DNA of 64,000 nt, taken from Paramecium tetraurelia. Lineage: Eukaryota > Ciliophora > Oligohymenophorea > Peniculida > Parameciidae. The position numbers and the translations under genes are program-made. This document shows positions 12,901 through 23,635 of the stretch, piece after piece; position 1 is the stretch's first letter; each line of letters opens with the position of its first letter. Under the pieces are notes generated by a model. That model saw only the letters and a program-made list of their open reading frames with translations. It was not told where the DNA came from and ran no database searches. The stretch is taken from positions 248,001-312,000 of the forward strand of contig NW_001799622.1 of assembly GCF_000165425.1 (NCBI RefSeq), written 5' to 3'.

Positions 12901-13511
12901 GGGATAACAATGGGAAATATTTTGAATTGACTTTCAAATCTTTAAAATTCATTTCTTTTTATTCAATTAAACAATTGGAAAGATCAATTCTTTTGGGAAA
13001 TAGGTTTTGATTCATGCAAAAGAAGTATAAGGGATTGAGAGAGTCTCTCTTTCTAAAGGTTGAGATTAAATCTTTCAACTTATCTTAATTCTTAATGTAA
13101 CCGAAGTAAGATCTATTGAGATCATTTGCTAAGGATGAAATAAGAATTGTTTACATATTTTCTTCTATATCTTGTCTATGTCTTTCTCGAAGTCCTTGAA
13201 TCTCATTTCCGAGATTTGATCAGAGTCTTCGTCATCTGAAGATTAATTGGAGGAGTACTCACAATCAGATCCAGATTCATCAAATAATTGAGTTTTATTT
13301 GAGGAGAAAGAGTTGTTACTGCTTTGATCGTAGATTTAAGCATTGATTTATCGATGAACAGTGGTTGGATTGATTTTCCATTTTTACAATAATAAATGTC
13401 TTTGAGTGGGTTGATCAATCTTTTAAAAATCCAAGATTTTTTCTTTGCTAAAGATCAACAATATCAATTACTAATTCTCTCGAGGCAATCTTTCGGTTTA
13501 CGGTTGATCAT
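9966..13511 (-). CDS. Leucine-rich-repeat protein, paralog B
   Basis: This is colinear with paralog A over nearly its whole length. It has an acidic stretch (SSDDEDSDQ), a 26-nt intron after QKK, and DLNRSYFGYIKNQDKLKDL, which matches DQSYFYFIKRQDRLKDL in A. LRRs follow (RIDLSNCLIEQKEMNF and further units), then YNEFLEALGRVAEKISPAP, a 26-nt intron, and a C-terminal intron at the same place and phase as in A. The C-terminus HQPYLHPNYRNFM matches QPYLNPKYQQFL. The first exon is uncertain. The model from ATG at 13511 needs a 24-nt intron and then a rather long 38-nt one (near 13.33 kb), so the true start may differ. Function unknown, as for A. Confidence 0.7.
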
Positions 13512-14781
13512 TAAATTAAGGTGATTATTTTTTGGACGAATGGTAAAAATAATGCTATTTTGTATCGGATATACTTCTGTCAGTACGAAAAAACTGTTTT
13601 AATTTATCCTTCTTGATTTGAGAATAATTTTAATGGATTTTTGGTAGGTGAATGGACTTTTTTGTATGATTCGAACACTGGATTTCCATATTAGTAATTT
13701 AAAACAGGTATGAAATTATAAATTTTTTTTATATTAAAGAATTGTTAATTATGTTGATGTTTATGTTATTCTGTGACAACCTCTAAGTATAGATGCTCAA
13801 TATCAAATGGTATAGTTTATTTCAAATTAAATATTAATATAATTCTAATAAAAAACCCCTTTAATAATGAACCTACTCAGTAAAATATTGAATCACTAAG
13901 GAAAAAGGAGTGAAACTTCGAGTATACCAGTTGATGATGTCAACTGAAGATATTAACAATTATAAAGCTAGGTCATTTAGGAGGGTGACAAGAATAATTT
14001 TATAGTATAATGTTGGCAAACTCTCATTCATTCAAAATAATTGAGAAGCAGCATAAAATAATTGAAATTCTCATATGAATATAACTTCTATATGTTCAAA
14101 TCTATAATAAAATGTAATATCCTATTTTCATAAGACATAATTAATCATTCAATAAATTGAGCCTTCTTTAATAGATAACATCCATAGAAGATGAATACTT
14201 ATGTTATTATAAAGTGATAATTTTGAATTGAAAAGAAAAGTTTGAGAGCTATTTCATACAAAATTAATCCTTAAATGAATAAATACAAATATATGACTAT
14301 TTTGAATAGAATAGTTAACATATAAGTATATAAAATTGTTAACAGATAGTGAGATGTTCATATATGTTGCCATTAGATTAAAAAATAGAAGTGACAAAAT
14401 ATTAAAATACAAAATACAATTAGAAGCTATGTATGAATAATTTTGAATAGGTTAAAAGAGAGACAGAAAATAAATATTGAAATTGATAGAGGTATATATC
14501 AAAATGAAGAACTAGCAAATCAATTGAGAACAAACCTAGTGGCAATTTGAAATTTGGATTAGCTTCTGAGAAACTAGAATCAAAATAGATCCAAATTAAT
14601 GAGTTAATCAGAATAGAAACACATTAGTCTACTTTGAATATAAATATTAAATAATTTTTGTATTTTATCAAGTGAATCGTTATCATCGAGCAAGATGATC
14701 AAATCCTTATAATAGTATACTTAATTATAAATATAATATTAAACAACTCAAAGAAAAATGAAAAAATTTCTTGAAAAACAT
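13512..14781. other. Long gene-poor interval with decayed coding fragments
   Basis: About 1.27 kb without a gene model I can defend. Short stretches around 14.45-14.65 kb look like former exons (for example KINIEIDRGIYQNEELANQL), but TGA codons and frame breaks interrupt them in every reading. The left end should contain the promoter of paralog B. The right end should contain that of the gene at 14782. Confidence 0.5.
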
Positions 14782-15916
14782 ATGAGCAATGATTTCAGTA
14801 TCCGTATGAATAATTTATCATAAAACCATGGTAATTAGTGAATATTAATTGAATAGAGTATCAATTAAACCAATACAAATGCTCTTCTCCAGTAGTTTTT
14901 GGGAGTAGATTTGCATCACCTTCTCCATTCAGATCAGTTACTCCAATATAAGGATAATTGTCTCCGGCAAATCAATCTCGCAGAGAAAGTGCGTTTTCAA
15001 GAAACTCTGACAACTTTGATTTTTCAGTTAAAGAAAAATCAAAAATATTAAATAAGCCCATTACTTAATACTTTAAAAAACAATAAGAATATTATGATGA
15101 AGAAGAATGCAATATTGATTACTTTTTTGATAAAGAGCAGATCATTATCGAAGAGTAAGAACTTTTACATGCAAAGCTTAGAATGATTCGCGATGATTTC
15201 AATTTTAAAATCTAACAATTAGAAGATTGTAATTAATTATCTAAGACTTAAGAGAATACCTGAGAGAAAGATAATCGATTTTACAAAATCTTTCAATTTC
15301 TGTTAAGGAAGAGCAAGACAGATTTAATGAACATTCAAAATAAAGTAAAAGAAAAAATAAACAGTATGAAATGCAGCATACAAGAACTGATTCCATTAAT
15401 AAACAAGATTCAAAAAGTGATTCATAGCCAATCCAAATAGAAATAATGAGAGCAGCTAGTTCAATGAAAGAATAGAGAGTAGATCCTAATCTTGATAGAA
15501 GAGATTTTTTAGATATAAGACGTGAATCTCGCCATGAATCTATTAATGGCTATAGTTCTCATCATCGAAGAGAGTCATCGTATAAAACAGTTAAGTTGAG
15601 GGAATCCAGAGTTAAAAGAGAAGAATCACTTAAAGGGGACTCTGTTAAAGATGAGTAACCATTGAAGAGTGCTTTAAAAAAGAAAGACTTCAACAGATAG
15701 ACCTATAATTGTCAGGATGATTCATAAGATGATTGGAAATTTATTAAAGAGGCTAAAAATAATTTAGAAAAACAAAAAACTTAATTAGATGATAAATAGT
15801 CTCCTAATAAAGTTAGATTTGTAAATTAAGAGAAATCTTAAAAAAAATAATAAGATAAAGTAGTAAAATCAAAATATTTAAATGATATTGACATTTTCTT
15901 AAAATGTAGATATTGA
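14782..15916 (+). CDS. Hypothetical charged, serine-rich coiled-coil protein
   Basis: About 360 codons. Exon 1 (MSNDFSIRMNNLSQNH) joins through a 26-nt intron (GTAATTAGTGAA...AATAG) to a serine/proline-rich part (FGSRFASPSPFRS). A short helical part with EEQELLHAKLRMIRDDF follows. A second intron of only 17 nt (GTAATTAATTATCTAAG, near 15.23 kb) gives EDYLREYLRERQ. The C-terminal half is rich in R, E, S and K, including RRESRHES and KSALKKKDF. No catalytic motif is seen. It may be a cytoskeletal or regulatory protein; this is only inferred from composition. Confidence 0.65.
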
Positions 15917-16667
15917 ATAAATATACATATTATAAAAAGCCTTTATTCTATTTAATTAATATTCTCTTTACTCTCTTATAACCATATATTTGATTATTTA
16001 GATATTCTAATATTTCAATATTTCCAATATAACGTGAATTTAGATTAAATTATATTAATTTATAATTAATTAATGTTACTAAGATACTTCTATCTTCCTT
16101 GTTATCAAAATTAAATGATAGGTTTTTATGATATGTTAATCTGTAATATATTTTTATAAGACTATATTTGAAATTAATAATTATTCTAAAAAATAATCAT
16201 GTTTAAAACATATATATTACTTTTAATCCTAATCATTTGATCATCAGTGCTATTAAGATCCATGAATTAATCAACATTATTATATAAACAAAAAATAATA
16301 TTCTTCTAATTATTAATTCAGTATTATTATTATAATTGGCAGATCAATAAATTATGTTATTATAGAAAATTATAACATCAAATTTAACTATTGACACGAT
16401 ACAATGACCTTTTGAAGGCATTTGGCAAGGGCTGCTTCTGGATAAATATAAATCTATATTTATTGGAGGAAATATTAATTTTATAGAGTTTTTGTAATTT
16501 CTACTATTATTAGTAAGAATTGAGAACATTTAATATATTATTGTGAGGGAAGTAGATTTGAAATGTTTCCATTTTATCTAATTCAAAATTGTATGAATGG
16601 AATGATTGTATATGTTCCAACTGATTAAATTGATGATTACTTTTTGTTTAAGAATTATTAGATGAGT
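15917..16667. other. Intergenic, no gene recognised
   Basis: A 750-bp AT-rich interval between convergent genes. A 61-codon minus-strand frame (16344-16529) is open but has no family resemblance. A locally GC-richer patch near 16.40-16.44 kb stands out, but I cannot assign it to an RNA gene. Confidence 0.5.
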
Positions 16668-19044
16668 TCATTACTTGTTAATGCAATTATTATTGATCAC
16701 TAATTTAAAGATATTAGTTATTGACATATCTTTTAGATTGATCCTAAGAGGAGTTATATAGTGATTTTTTATATTGCTTAGTATTAGGACTATCACTATT
16801 GTGCCGATTAGATTTTTAGATAGACTCTAAGTTAATGAATTTTATATACTTTTTTCCTCCATTCCTGGTTATTCAGGATTAGTAACCCATAGAGAGATAC
16901 GTTTTTTAATATGTTAGGTAATTTCATCGTTTAGTAGAATGTTTTGATGTTCACTTTCAAGAACACTAGAGTTTTATCTATTTTCGGAATCTTCAGAGAC
17001 ACTTTATTCATCCTATTGTTGTATTTTATTGGGAGGATCATGCTCTTCATGATTATTGAAGATTCTTTGAAATCTCAAATTTTTGCGAGTAAATGAAGAT
17101 CTATCTTGTTTGGAATTGAACAATTCTCTTTTTACAAGGAATTCTGTATCGGGTTTATAAGTGATGTAATGGCAATTATTGATTAGGTGATCTCCTTAGC
17201 AAGCAGCACATTTAATTGATAAATCTTAATAATGAAATAAAATCTTGTCTCTCATTTCACAATACTTTTAAAAGTCAATTGAATTCTCGGTTATGATATC
17301 AAGAAAGGTCTCTCTGCTCATTCTATATATTGAACTAAAAGTAGTGCTAATAGCTTTTGTTTATCTCTTTTGGGAAGTTAAAAATTCAAACTCTCCGAAA
17401 CATTAACCTTTCGAGCATTTCTATATGATTTTATTAGTTTTGTTATCAATAAGATTGATTTCCCCTTTTTGAATTATATATATTGAATTTTCATCAATGG
17501 AGTTTGATTGGAATATGATTTCTCTAGGTGTATATTGCTGAATACTCATTCTGCATGCAATCTGATGAATAGTGGATGGTTAAAAATTCTTAGTAAAGAA
17601 ATCAATACAGTTAATTGCTCTAATTTAAACATCTTCCAATAATTCTTATTTTAGATTATAAGACAACTTCTCTATAATTGAATTAATTTCTTATTTATTC
17701 CCTTTTACTTATTGTTCATAATAATATTTTAAGTAGTTCCTGACTCTGCTTTACAATTGCAAGGAAACTTCATTTTAGTTCATATATTGGTTGATCAACA
17801 TAAGATTCCTTTTATAAGACTACTTTTGTAAATCAATATTTGAGAATATCACCCCAATTGCATTTATTGAAAAAGCAAATACCACACTAGCAAAGAATAT
17901 CATAATAATTGTACACAGAACTTCATAAATGTTTTATGGAGTCACATCGCCATATCCAACAGTTACCATTGTAGCAGTTGCCCAATAAAATGAGTAGCCA
18001 TATTTATGAAATACTGCAGAATTTTCTAAATTCTGTTGTTGAATCCATGAATTTGAGAAAGAAGATTAACTCATGTTACCAACATAATACCAAATGCAAG
18101 CCATAAAATGAGCAAAGTAAAAGATTAAAATAATTAATTGAGACAGGCTGACAAATTCGGTAAAGTTCGATTGAATCGCAAACATCTCTCCATACTTGTT
18201 AATAGTTTTCTTGAGTTTAATGAAATTTAAAGTAAATTGTATTAATACTATAACTTCAGGGAAGAAATATATTGTTATGGGATCACTGCCAATAACAAAA
18301 GTCAACGTAATTAGATAGATAGCATCTTCATATAATTCATAGATGATGTAGTGTTTCATAATCTTAAGTCTATCATAGACTATTTGTCCTTGATCTATCA
18401 TACCTCTATTCAATTTAATTAATAAATCAACTCCAAATAAATAGATAAGTAAATTTTCAATTTAATTCATTGCAGAAGTCTTCGGTGGATCAAATGATAT
18501 CTTAAATGGTACCCACCATAGCAAAAACATTATTTAAATAAGTCTTAAGAATTGCCAAAACATATAAAATTTACCTGTTGGATTTATTATTGGAATTTTG
18601 TGTTATTATTAAACATTGTCTATGCTCTTCAGCAACTCCATATGAACTTAATCAAATCTGGATTCTTGTTATGAATTTTTTTGGTGATGCTGATTTTTGT
18701 GAATGTATTACTCTTCCAAAAAACTAAGTAATTATTCATTTGGATGACGAGGATATATGTGGGCATTTTGAAATAGTTTCTCCTTAAATTTTTTCAATTG
18801 GTTCTTCTGTTTGATTAATTGCATAATCTTGCTGCCTCTTGCATTTTAAATTCTGTCTTATGGGAATTAAGATGCTGTCTTACATATATACTAATTGATT
18901 TACATAATAATTTGATGTTTTCTTTAGATTAGCTCTAGCTTGTCTCAACTATTTATCGTGTGCTATTTCATCGTTTGATCTCTCGTATACAGGACTCATA
19001 TCTTAACTATCCAATTAATTTTTTTGAATTTGATTAGCGTTCAT
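16668..19044 (-). CDS. Cyclic-nucleotide-binding K+ channel (CNG/HCN/EAG type)
   Basis: A membrane channel of about 780 residues. The N-terminal cytoplasmic part is followed by six hydrophobic segments starting at MFWQFLRLIQIMFLLWW (S1). The S5-pore-S6 module contains FYWATATMVTVGYGDVTP, with the K+-selectivity filter TVGYGD. S6 (EVLCTIIMIFFASVVFAFS) leads to a C-linker and a cyclic-nucleotide-binding domain with YIIQKGEINLID and CFGEFEFLTSQKRQTKA (phosphate-binding cassette). The S4 position (IQFTLNFIKLKKTINKY) carries few regularly spaced basic residues, so voltage sensing may be weak. A 25-nt intron (GTAAATCAATTAG...GTAAG) lies in the N-terminus. The C-terminal extension is serine/glutamine-rich and its last 60 residues are less certain. 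Such channels control ciliary membrane potential in Paramecium. Confidence 0.88.
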
Positions 19045-19573
19045 CTGAATCAATTAAGGTTAGAATTTATCTGAAAAACGTGAAGAACCTATACTAATAA
19101 TCAATTGAACTTTAACTTATGTTGATCGATCTTGCTGATTCCTGCTAATCCATATTATTTTATATTGATAGCGAATTATATAAATATTTATATCAATAAT
19201 TAAATGCGATTCTTATTCTTAGAAGGAATTTATATTAACTTAAGCAAATTAAGGTAAAATAAATTTATTTCCTTGAATATCCTCATTTAATAAATACTTA
19301 AAATTGAATATGTAGATATTAATGATAATTAGGAACATCTGCAGTTAGGATATCTTAAGACACCAGAATAAAAGAAAATATTACATATTATATATTACAT
19401 TCTCTTATTCTGCATATTTATCATAATAAATATTATTTCTTTCTTAATTCTTATGATCCTCATCAAACAAGGTTATTAAAAGGAAGTTTTTCAAGATATT
19501 TATCAATATTATTAGCTATTATTTCTCTTATAATAATGAGTCATTAATAAACTAATAATAAATTTAACTGTTA
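19045..19573. other. Divergent intergenic region
   Basis: About 530 bp between the channel start and the gene at 19574; very AT-rich. No open frame is supported. It presumably holds both promoters. Confidence 0.5.
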
Positions 19574-20286
19574 ATGAGATCTACCTATTCTCCTGTATAA
19601 TTTTTATCTTATGCCTATAGATTAGATCATCTCCTTGTAAATTCGATATTCCAATTACAAAATGTACAGAAATACAATAGAGGTTGGATTATCAATCATG
19701 GAGTGATGTCAAAAAAGGAATACGTGATAAAGTATAATCAAGAGTATAAGGATTCGAAAATCAGAAATTTATTTAGAAGAGTGATCTTTTGTATAATTTT
19801 AAGAATTCAGATTAAAAATTATCATCCTAAGCATTAGCATCACGCTCATCAACTTCTTATGTGAAAAATCACTTGGAAAACAAATTTCCAAAATAGGAAT
19901 CTCCTATAAAAATGGGTCTGACTCATGCCATCTATTCTCCAAGTCAAAAACAATCGAACCCGGTTGATGATATTAAACGAAGTAATATATATCCATCTGC
20001 TTTTGGATCCTTTACTGAAAAGGATAATTATAAGACTCACTCATCAAAAAGAGATTTAATGGGTGCCTTTAAATCCAGTTCTGATATCATTGACTTTTCT
20101 CGAAAGAGTAAACCAATTACAGAGAGAGTATCTTTAACAGAAATAATTAAAATCTCTAATCACTTATCTGATTTATAATAAACAGACATTTCATCCTTAA
20201 GTAATGGTTACCTTTCAGAATTAGTAGGATTATAATCGAACATAAACAAACTATTAAAAAATGCAAATAGCAAATTCTACAAATGA
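19574..20286 (+). CDS. Hypothetical protein, low-complexity
   Basis: About 229 residues after removing one 23-nt intron (GTGATCTTTTGTATAATTTTAAG, near 19.78 kb). The N-terminal part is helical with RLDHLLVNSIFQLQNVQKY. The rest is serine/lysine-rich (SSQALASRSSTSYVKNH, SSKRDLMGAFKSSSDIIDF). There is no recognised domain. Only 31 bp separate its stop from the glucokinase start, on the same strand. Reading straight through the intron gives an early TGA near 19.86 kb. Confidence 0.65.
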
Positions 20287-20317
20287 ATTATCTATAAATA
20301 AATATATTGTATTAATA

Positions 20318-21558
20318 ATGACGTCTCAAATATTTAAGGATCTTTAGCCCGATTAAGAAATTAGTTGCTTGATAGGTGATGTGGGAGGAACAAATGTTCG
20401 TCTCCAACTCGTCAAGATCTCTCTCAAGTTGACATATCAAAAAGCTCCTTAACTTAAACCATATACAACCTATAACACAGATTTGTATCCTCAATTCCAA
20501 GACTACATTGTTGAATACTTGAAGGATGTATAAAAGGATAATCTTCCTTAATTTGCCATTATAGGTTTGTACTGATATCTATATCCTAGGCATTGCTGGG
20601 CCAATCAAAAATAATTCCACTTTGATGGCTAACACTAAATGGTCTTAAGTAGATGGAAATGCCATTGGACAAGCACTCAACATTAAACCATTTCTCTTAA
20701 TTAATGACTTCTAGGCAGTGGCATATGGAATTTTGGGACTTTAGCAAACAGACTTGATCCAATTGAATCCAAAAAATCCAAATCCAAAAGAAAATTCAGT
20801 CAAAACTGTAATTGGTCCTGGAACTGGATTGGGTGTAGCAAGATTAATTCCATCTTTGAAAGAGAATCATGCATGGGAATACAATATTTGGTAGTGAAAA
20901 TTAACTATTTTTTAGGCCTTGTGAAGGAGGACACGTAGGATATTCCCCATCCAACGATTTAGAAATAGAATATCTTTAATATTTGAGAAAGAGATTAGGT
21001 TTGGGTTAGATAGTTGCAGAAAAAGCAATGGCCGGTTAAGCTGTTCCATTTATCTATACCTTTTTAAAGGGAAGACTTGGATTGGAGTCTTAAATTGAAA
21101 AGGATCTTGATTAAGCCTTATTTGAAGTAATCCTTGCTATTTATGATTTCAGGATAAGAATGATTTCAAATAATTCCCATCGACATAAGTATTTTAATAT
21201 GGTGTTGAGAAGAAAGATGAATTATGCTAAAAAGTTGTGGATTTCTTCTTAACTAGTTATGGAACAGTTATCGGAGATCTAGTTTGCAATACTATGCCTT
21301 ATGGAGGTATTTATTTGTTTGGCAATATCTCTATTGGAGTTGCCAATTACATCATCAATAATCCATAAGTCAATTTTTTAGTAATTATTTCTGAATTATA
21401 GGTTTCAGTAAGACTACGTTAAATATAGACCTCATTTAGCTGAGATTTTCGATTAGATACCTATTTATGTGATCAAATAGGCTTCCTTAGGATTAGAAGG
21501 TGCTTATTAGGCAGCATATAGATTGTTAGAGTATAATGACTATGAAAAAGAAATTTGA
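20318..21558 (+). CDS. Glucokinase (bacterial-type Glk family)
   Basis: It phosphorylates glucose to glucose-6-phosphate with ATP, in the cytosol. The Glk signature is visible in order: LIGDVGGTNVRLQLV (phosphate 1), GIAGPIKNN, LINDFQAVAYGI (sugar-binding and catalytic Asp), VIGPGTGLGVARLIP (phosphate 2), PCEGGHVGYSP (family PSEGGH motif) and MPYGGIYLFGNIS (adenosine region). Four introns of 21-26 nt are needed, for example GTTTGTACTGAT...CCTAG before GIAGP and one before DKNDFKQFP. About 380 residues, somewhat longer than bacterial Glk (about 320). It is not of the animal/fungal hexokinase type. A bacterial-like origin is typical of several protist lineages. Confidence 0.88.
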
Positions 21559-21771
21559 TGAACAATCATTATTTATCATTCAATCAAACGTTTAAAAATA
21601 ATTTAGTTCCTCAAAAGAATTAAGAAATCCTAAATATTAATGTCGAATAATAGATATTTTATTACTCAAATAATGTCTTGAATGTGTTTGATTAATAAGA
21701 AACAAGGTTTATTAGCAAAAAAATAATAGTTAGCTATAATCGATAAATCAGATATATTAGTTTTATTGTAT

Positions 21772-23175
21772 TCATCTTTTGACAACATGGCTTGTTTTGT
21801 TTTTGCCCTGATTAACATGAACAATAATTTTGTCTTCATCTTTTTTTACATGCTATAAGGAACTGACTTTATCTTAAAGTTCCCTATTTCTGCTACGTAA
21901 TAAGTCTTCAAGTTATCTAACTTTGGCCAGCAGGATCTCATAATTATGTTTTCTAATTAGAAGTAAATTGATACAGATCATCTCTCTCATTTAGAGAATC
22001 GTCAAGTTAAATTTTAAGATTAGCAATTACTTATTGTAATTCTACAATCTTTCTCTTTAACACTCTGATTTCTTCTATTAATTCCTCATCTTCAGATTCA
22101 CTTTCCACTTTCTTTTAAACATTTTGCTAAACAACAATAGGTTATCTAGCAGGCACTCTTTCTCTGATAATTCTTTCGACTGGAACAATCTTTTCGATTT
22201 CTATTATTCTTTCAATTGGTTTTTCCACAATCACTTATTAAGGCACATGTTGAATAATAGTCTATACTTTATCCTTCTTCTTAGCCAATTTAGCATCTTT
22301 TATTCTAATTTCTCTTTCTAATTATTCGATTCTTGATTCCAATACTCTATCTCTAGATGGAGAATGCTCTATAGCTTATGGTTTGATTGATTCTAAATGT
22401 TCCAATCTCCTACATTTGGTTTTCCACTCCTCGCACTCATGTGTTTTGTCTTAGAGTTGTTATTTGAGTTTCTATTATTTTAACTAACATTTCATACTTC
22501 TAAATCAAATAAAATTTGTTGATATTTTTCATCAAATTAAGCCAATTAAGATTTCAGTTTATAAATCTGATCTTCCAATGATTTCTTTTCAAATTAAAAT
22601 TCTTAGAGCAATATTTATTTTTATTAATTCTAAATACAATTAAATAATATAGTACTAATTCTCTATTCAATCTTTCTCTCCAGAATTATTCTTATTCATT
22701 TAATTTCTGTAAGTGAAAGTTACTTTGATTTTCCATTTCTTATTTGTAATATTTGATCTTATCCTTTTTTTTAAATATGACTTCTTTTAATTTTGCATTC
22801 TCAGCTTGGAATTATTGCAAACCAGTTTCTGCTGCTTACAACTTTTGAGTTAATACATTAATTTGAGAATCCTTCTAATGGATTTAGGGCTCATATTGTT
22901 AAACCAATTCATTTAAAGATTTTTACTATAGAATTAGAATAAAGTAATACTAGAATCCTTTCACTTTCAGAAAGAAGATTTATTTTTAATTCTTCAATGT
23001 CAATATGATATCTGTCTTCCAATTCCATCAATTGCATTCTCAATTATTCTCTTTCATTGATAATAGCTCCATTAATATCAGGTTAAGTTGTCTGTACCAA
23101 GCATTACTTTTAACTCACACATTAAGTTAAAGGAATTTGACAAGACTGATAGGGTTAGCAAGTTGGATAATACAT
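21772..23175 (-). CDS. Coiled-coil protein with alveolin-like V/I-P-E repeat block
   Basis: A protein of roughly 440 residues. The N-terminus is Cys/Pro/Gln-rich (MYYPTCQPYQSCQIPLTQC). A long coiled coil follows, rich in Q, E and L. Near plus 22.13-22.26 kb is a block with IVEKPIERIIEIEKIVPVER and then IIRERVPARQPI. Such EKIV/VPVE repeats are the hallmark of alveolins, which underlie the cortical alveoli of ciliates, apicomplexans and dinoflagellates. A second coiled coil (EEIRVLKRKIVELQ, VRQLEDLLRSRNREL) precedes the stop. The repeat block is short compared with classical alveolins, so I call it alveolin-like. Introns near 22.95 kb and elsewhere are not fully resolved. Confidence 0.7.
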
Positions 23176-23635
23176 TCGTTAAAAATTAAATTATAATTAT
23201 TAATCAAAACCAAACCTACTTTTAAGAAAATCAAACAAAAAATAGGAATAAAGAATAATCACCCTAAATTTCCAAGTACTGCCAATTGTATGATATATCA
23301 TTCTTCGGATTAAACATATAATTAATATTTTAGACTTAATTATTTAACAAGGAATAATTAGTTATTCAAATTCAGATGGTATTAATGTTTTAGAAAGTAT
23401 TTACGAATTATTGGGATTTTTAAATTATATTTAAATGCTGTTATACTTTTACAAAGTGTTTATAAATTCTTTTTCAAAAAATATTTAATATAGGGGTGTC
23501 TATACATTTCTTCTTCATTTTAATAATATTAATAAATATATTAAATATTAGTATGAATATTGAATAGTTTTGACTATTTCTCATGGTTTTATTAATTTTT
23601 ATTAACAATAAATTATCAAAGCAGTTTAGAATTAA
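23176..23635. other. Divergent intergenic region
   Basis: About 460 bp between divergent genes; AT-rich, with no supported frame. It is probably the shared promoter region of the coiled-coil gene and the TTLL gene. Confidence 0.5.
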
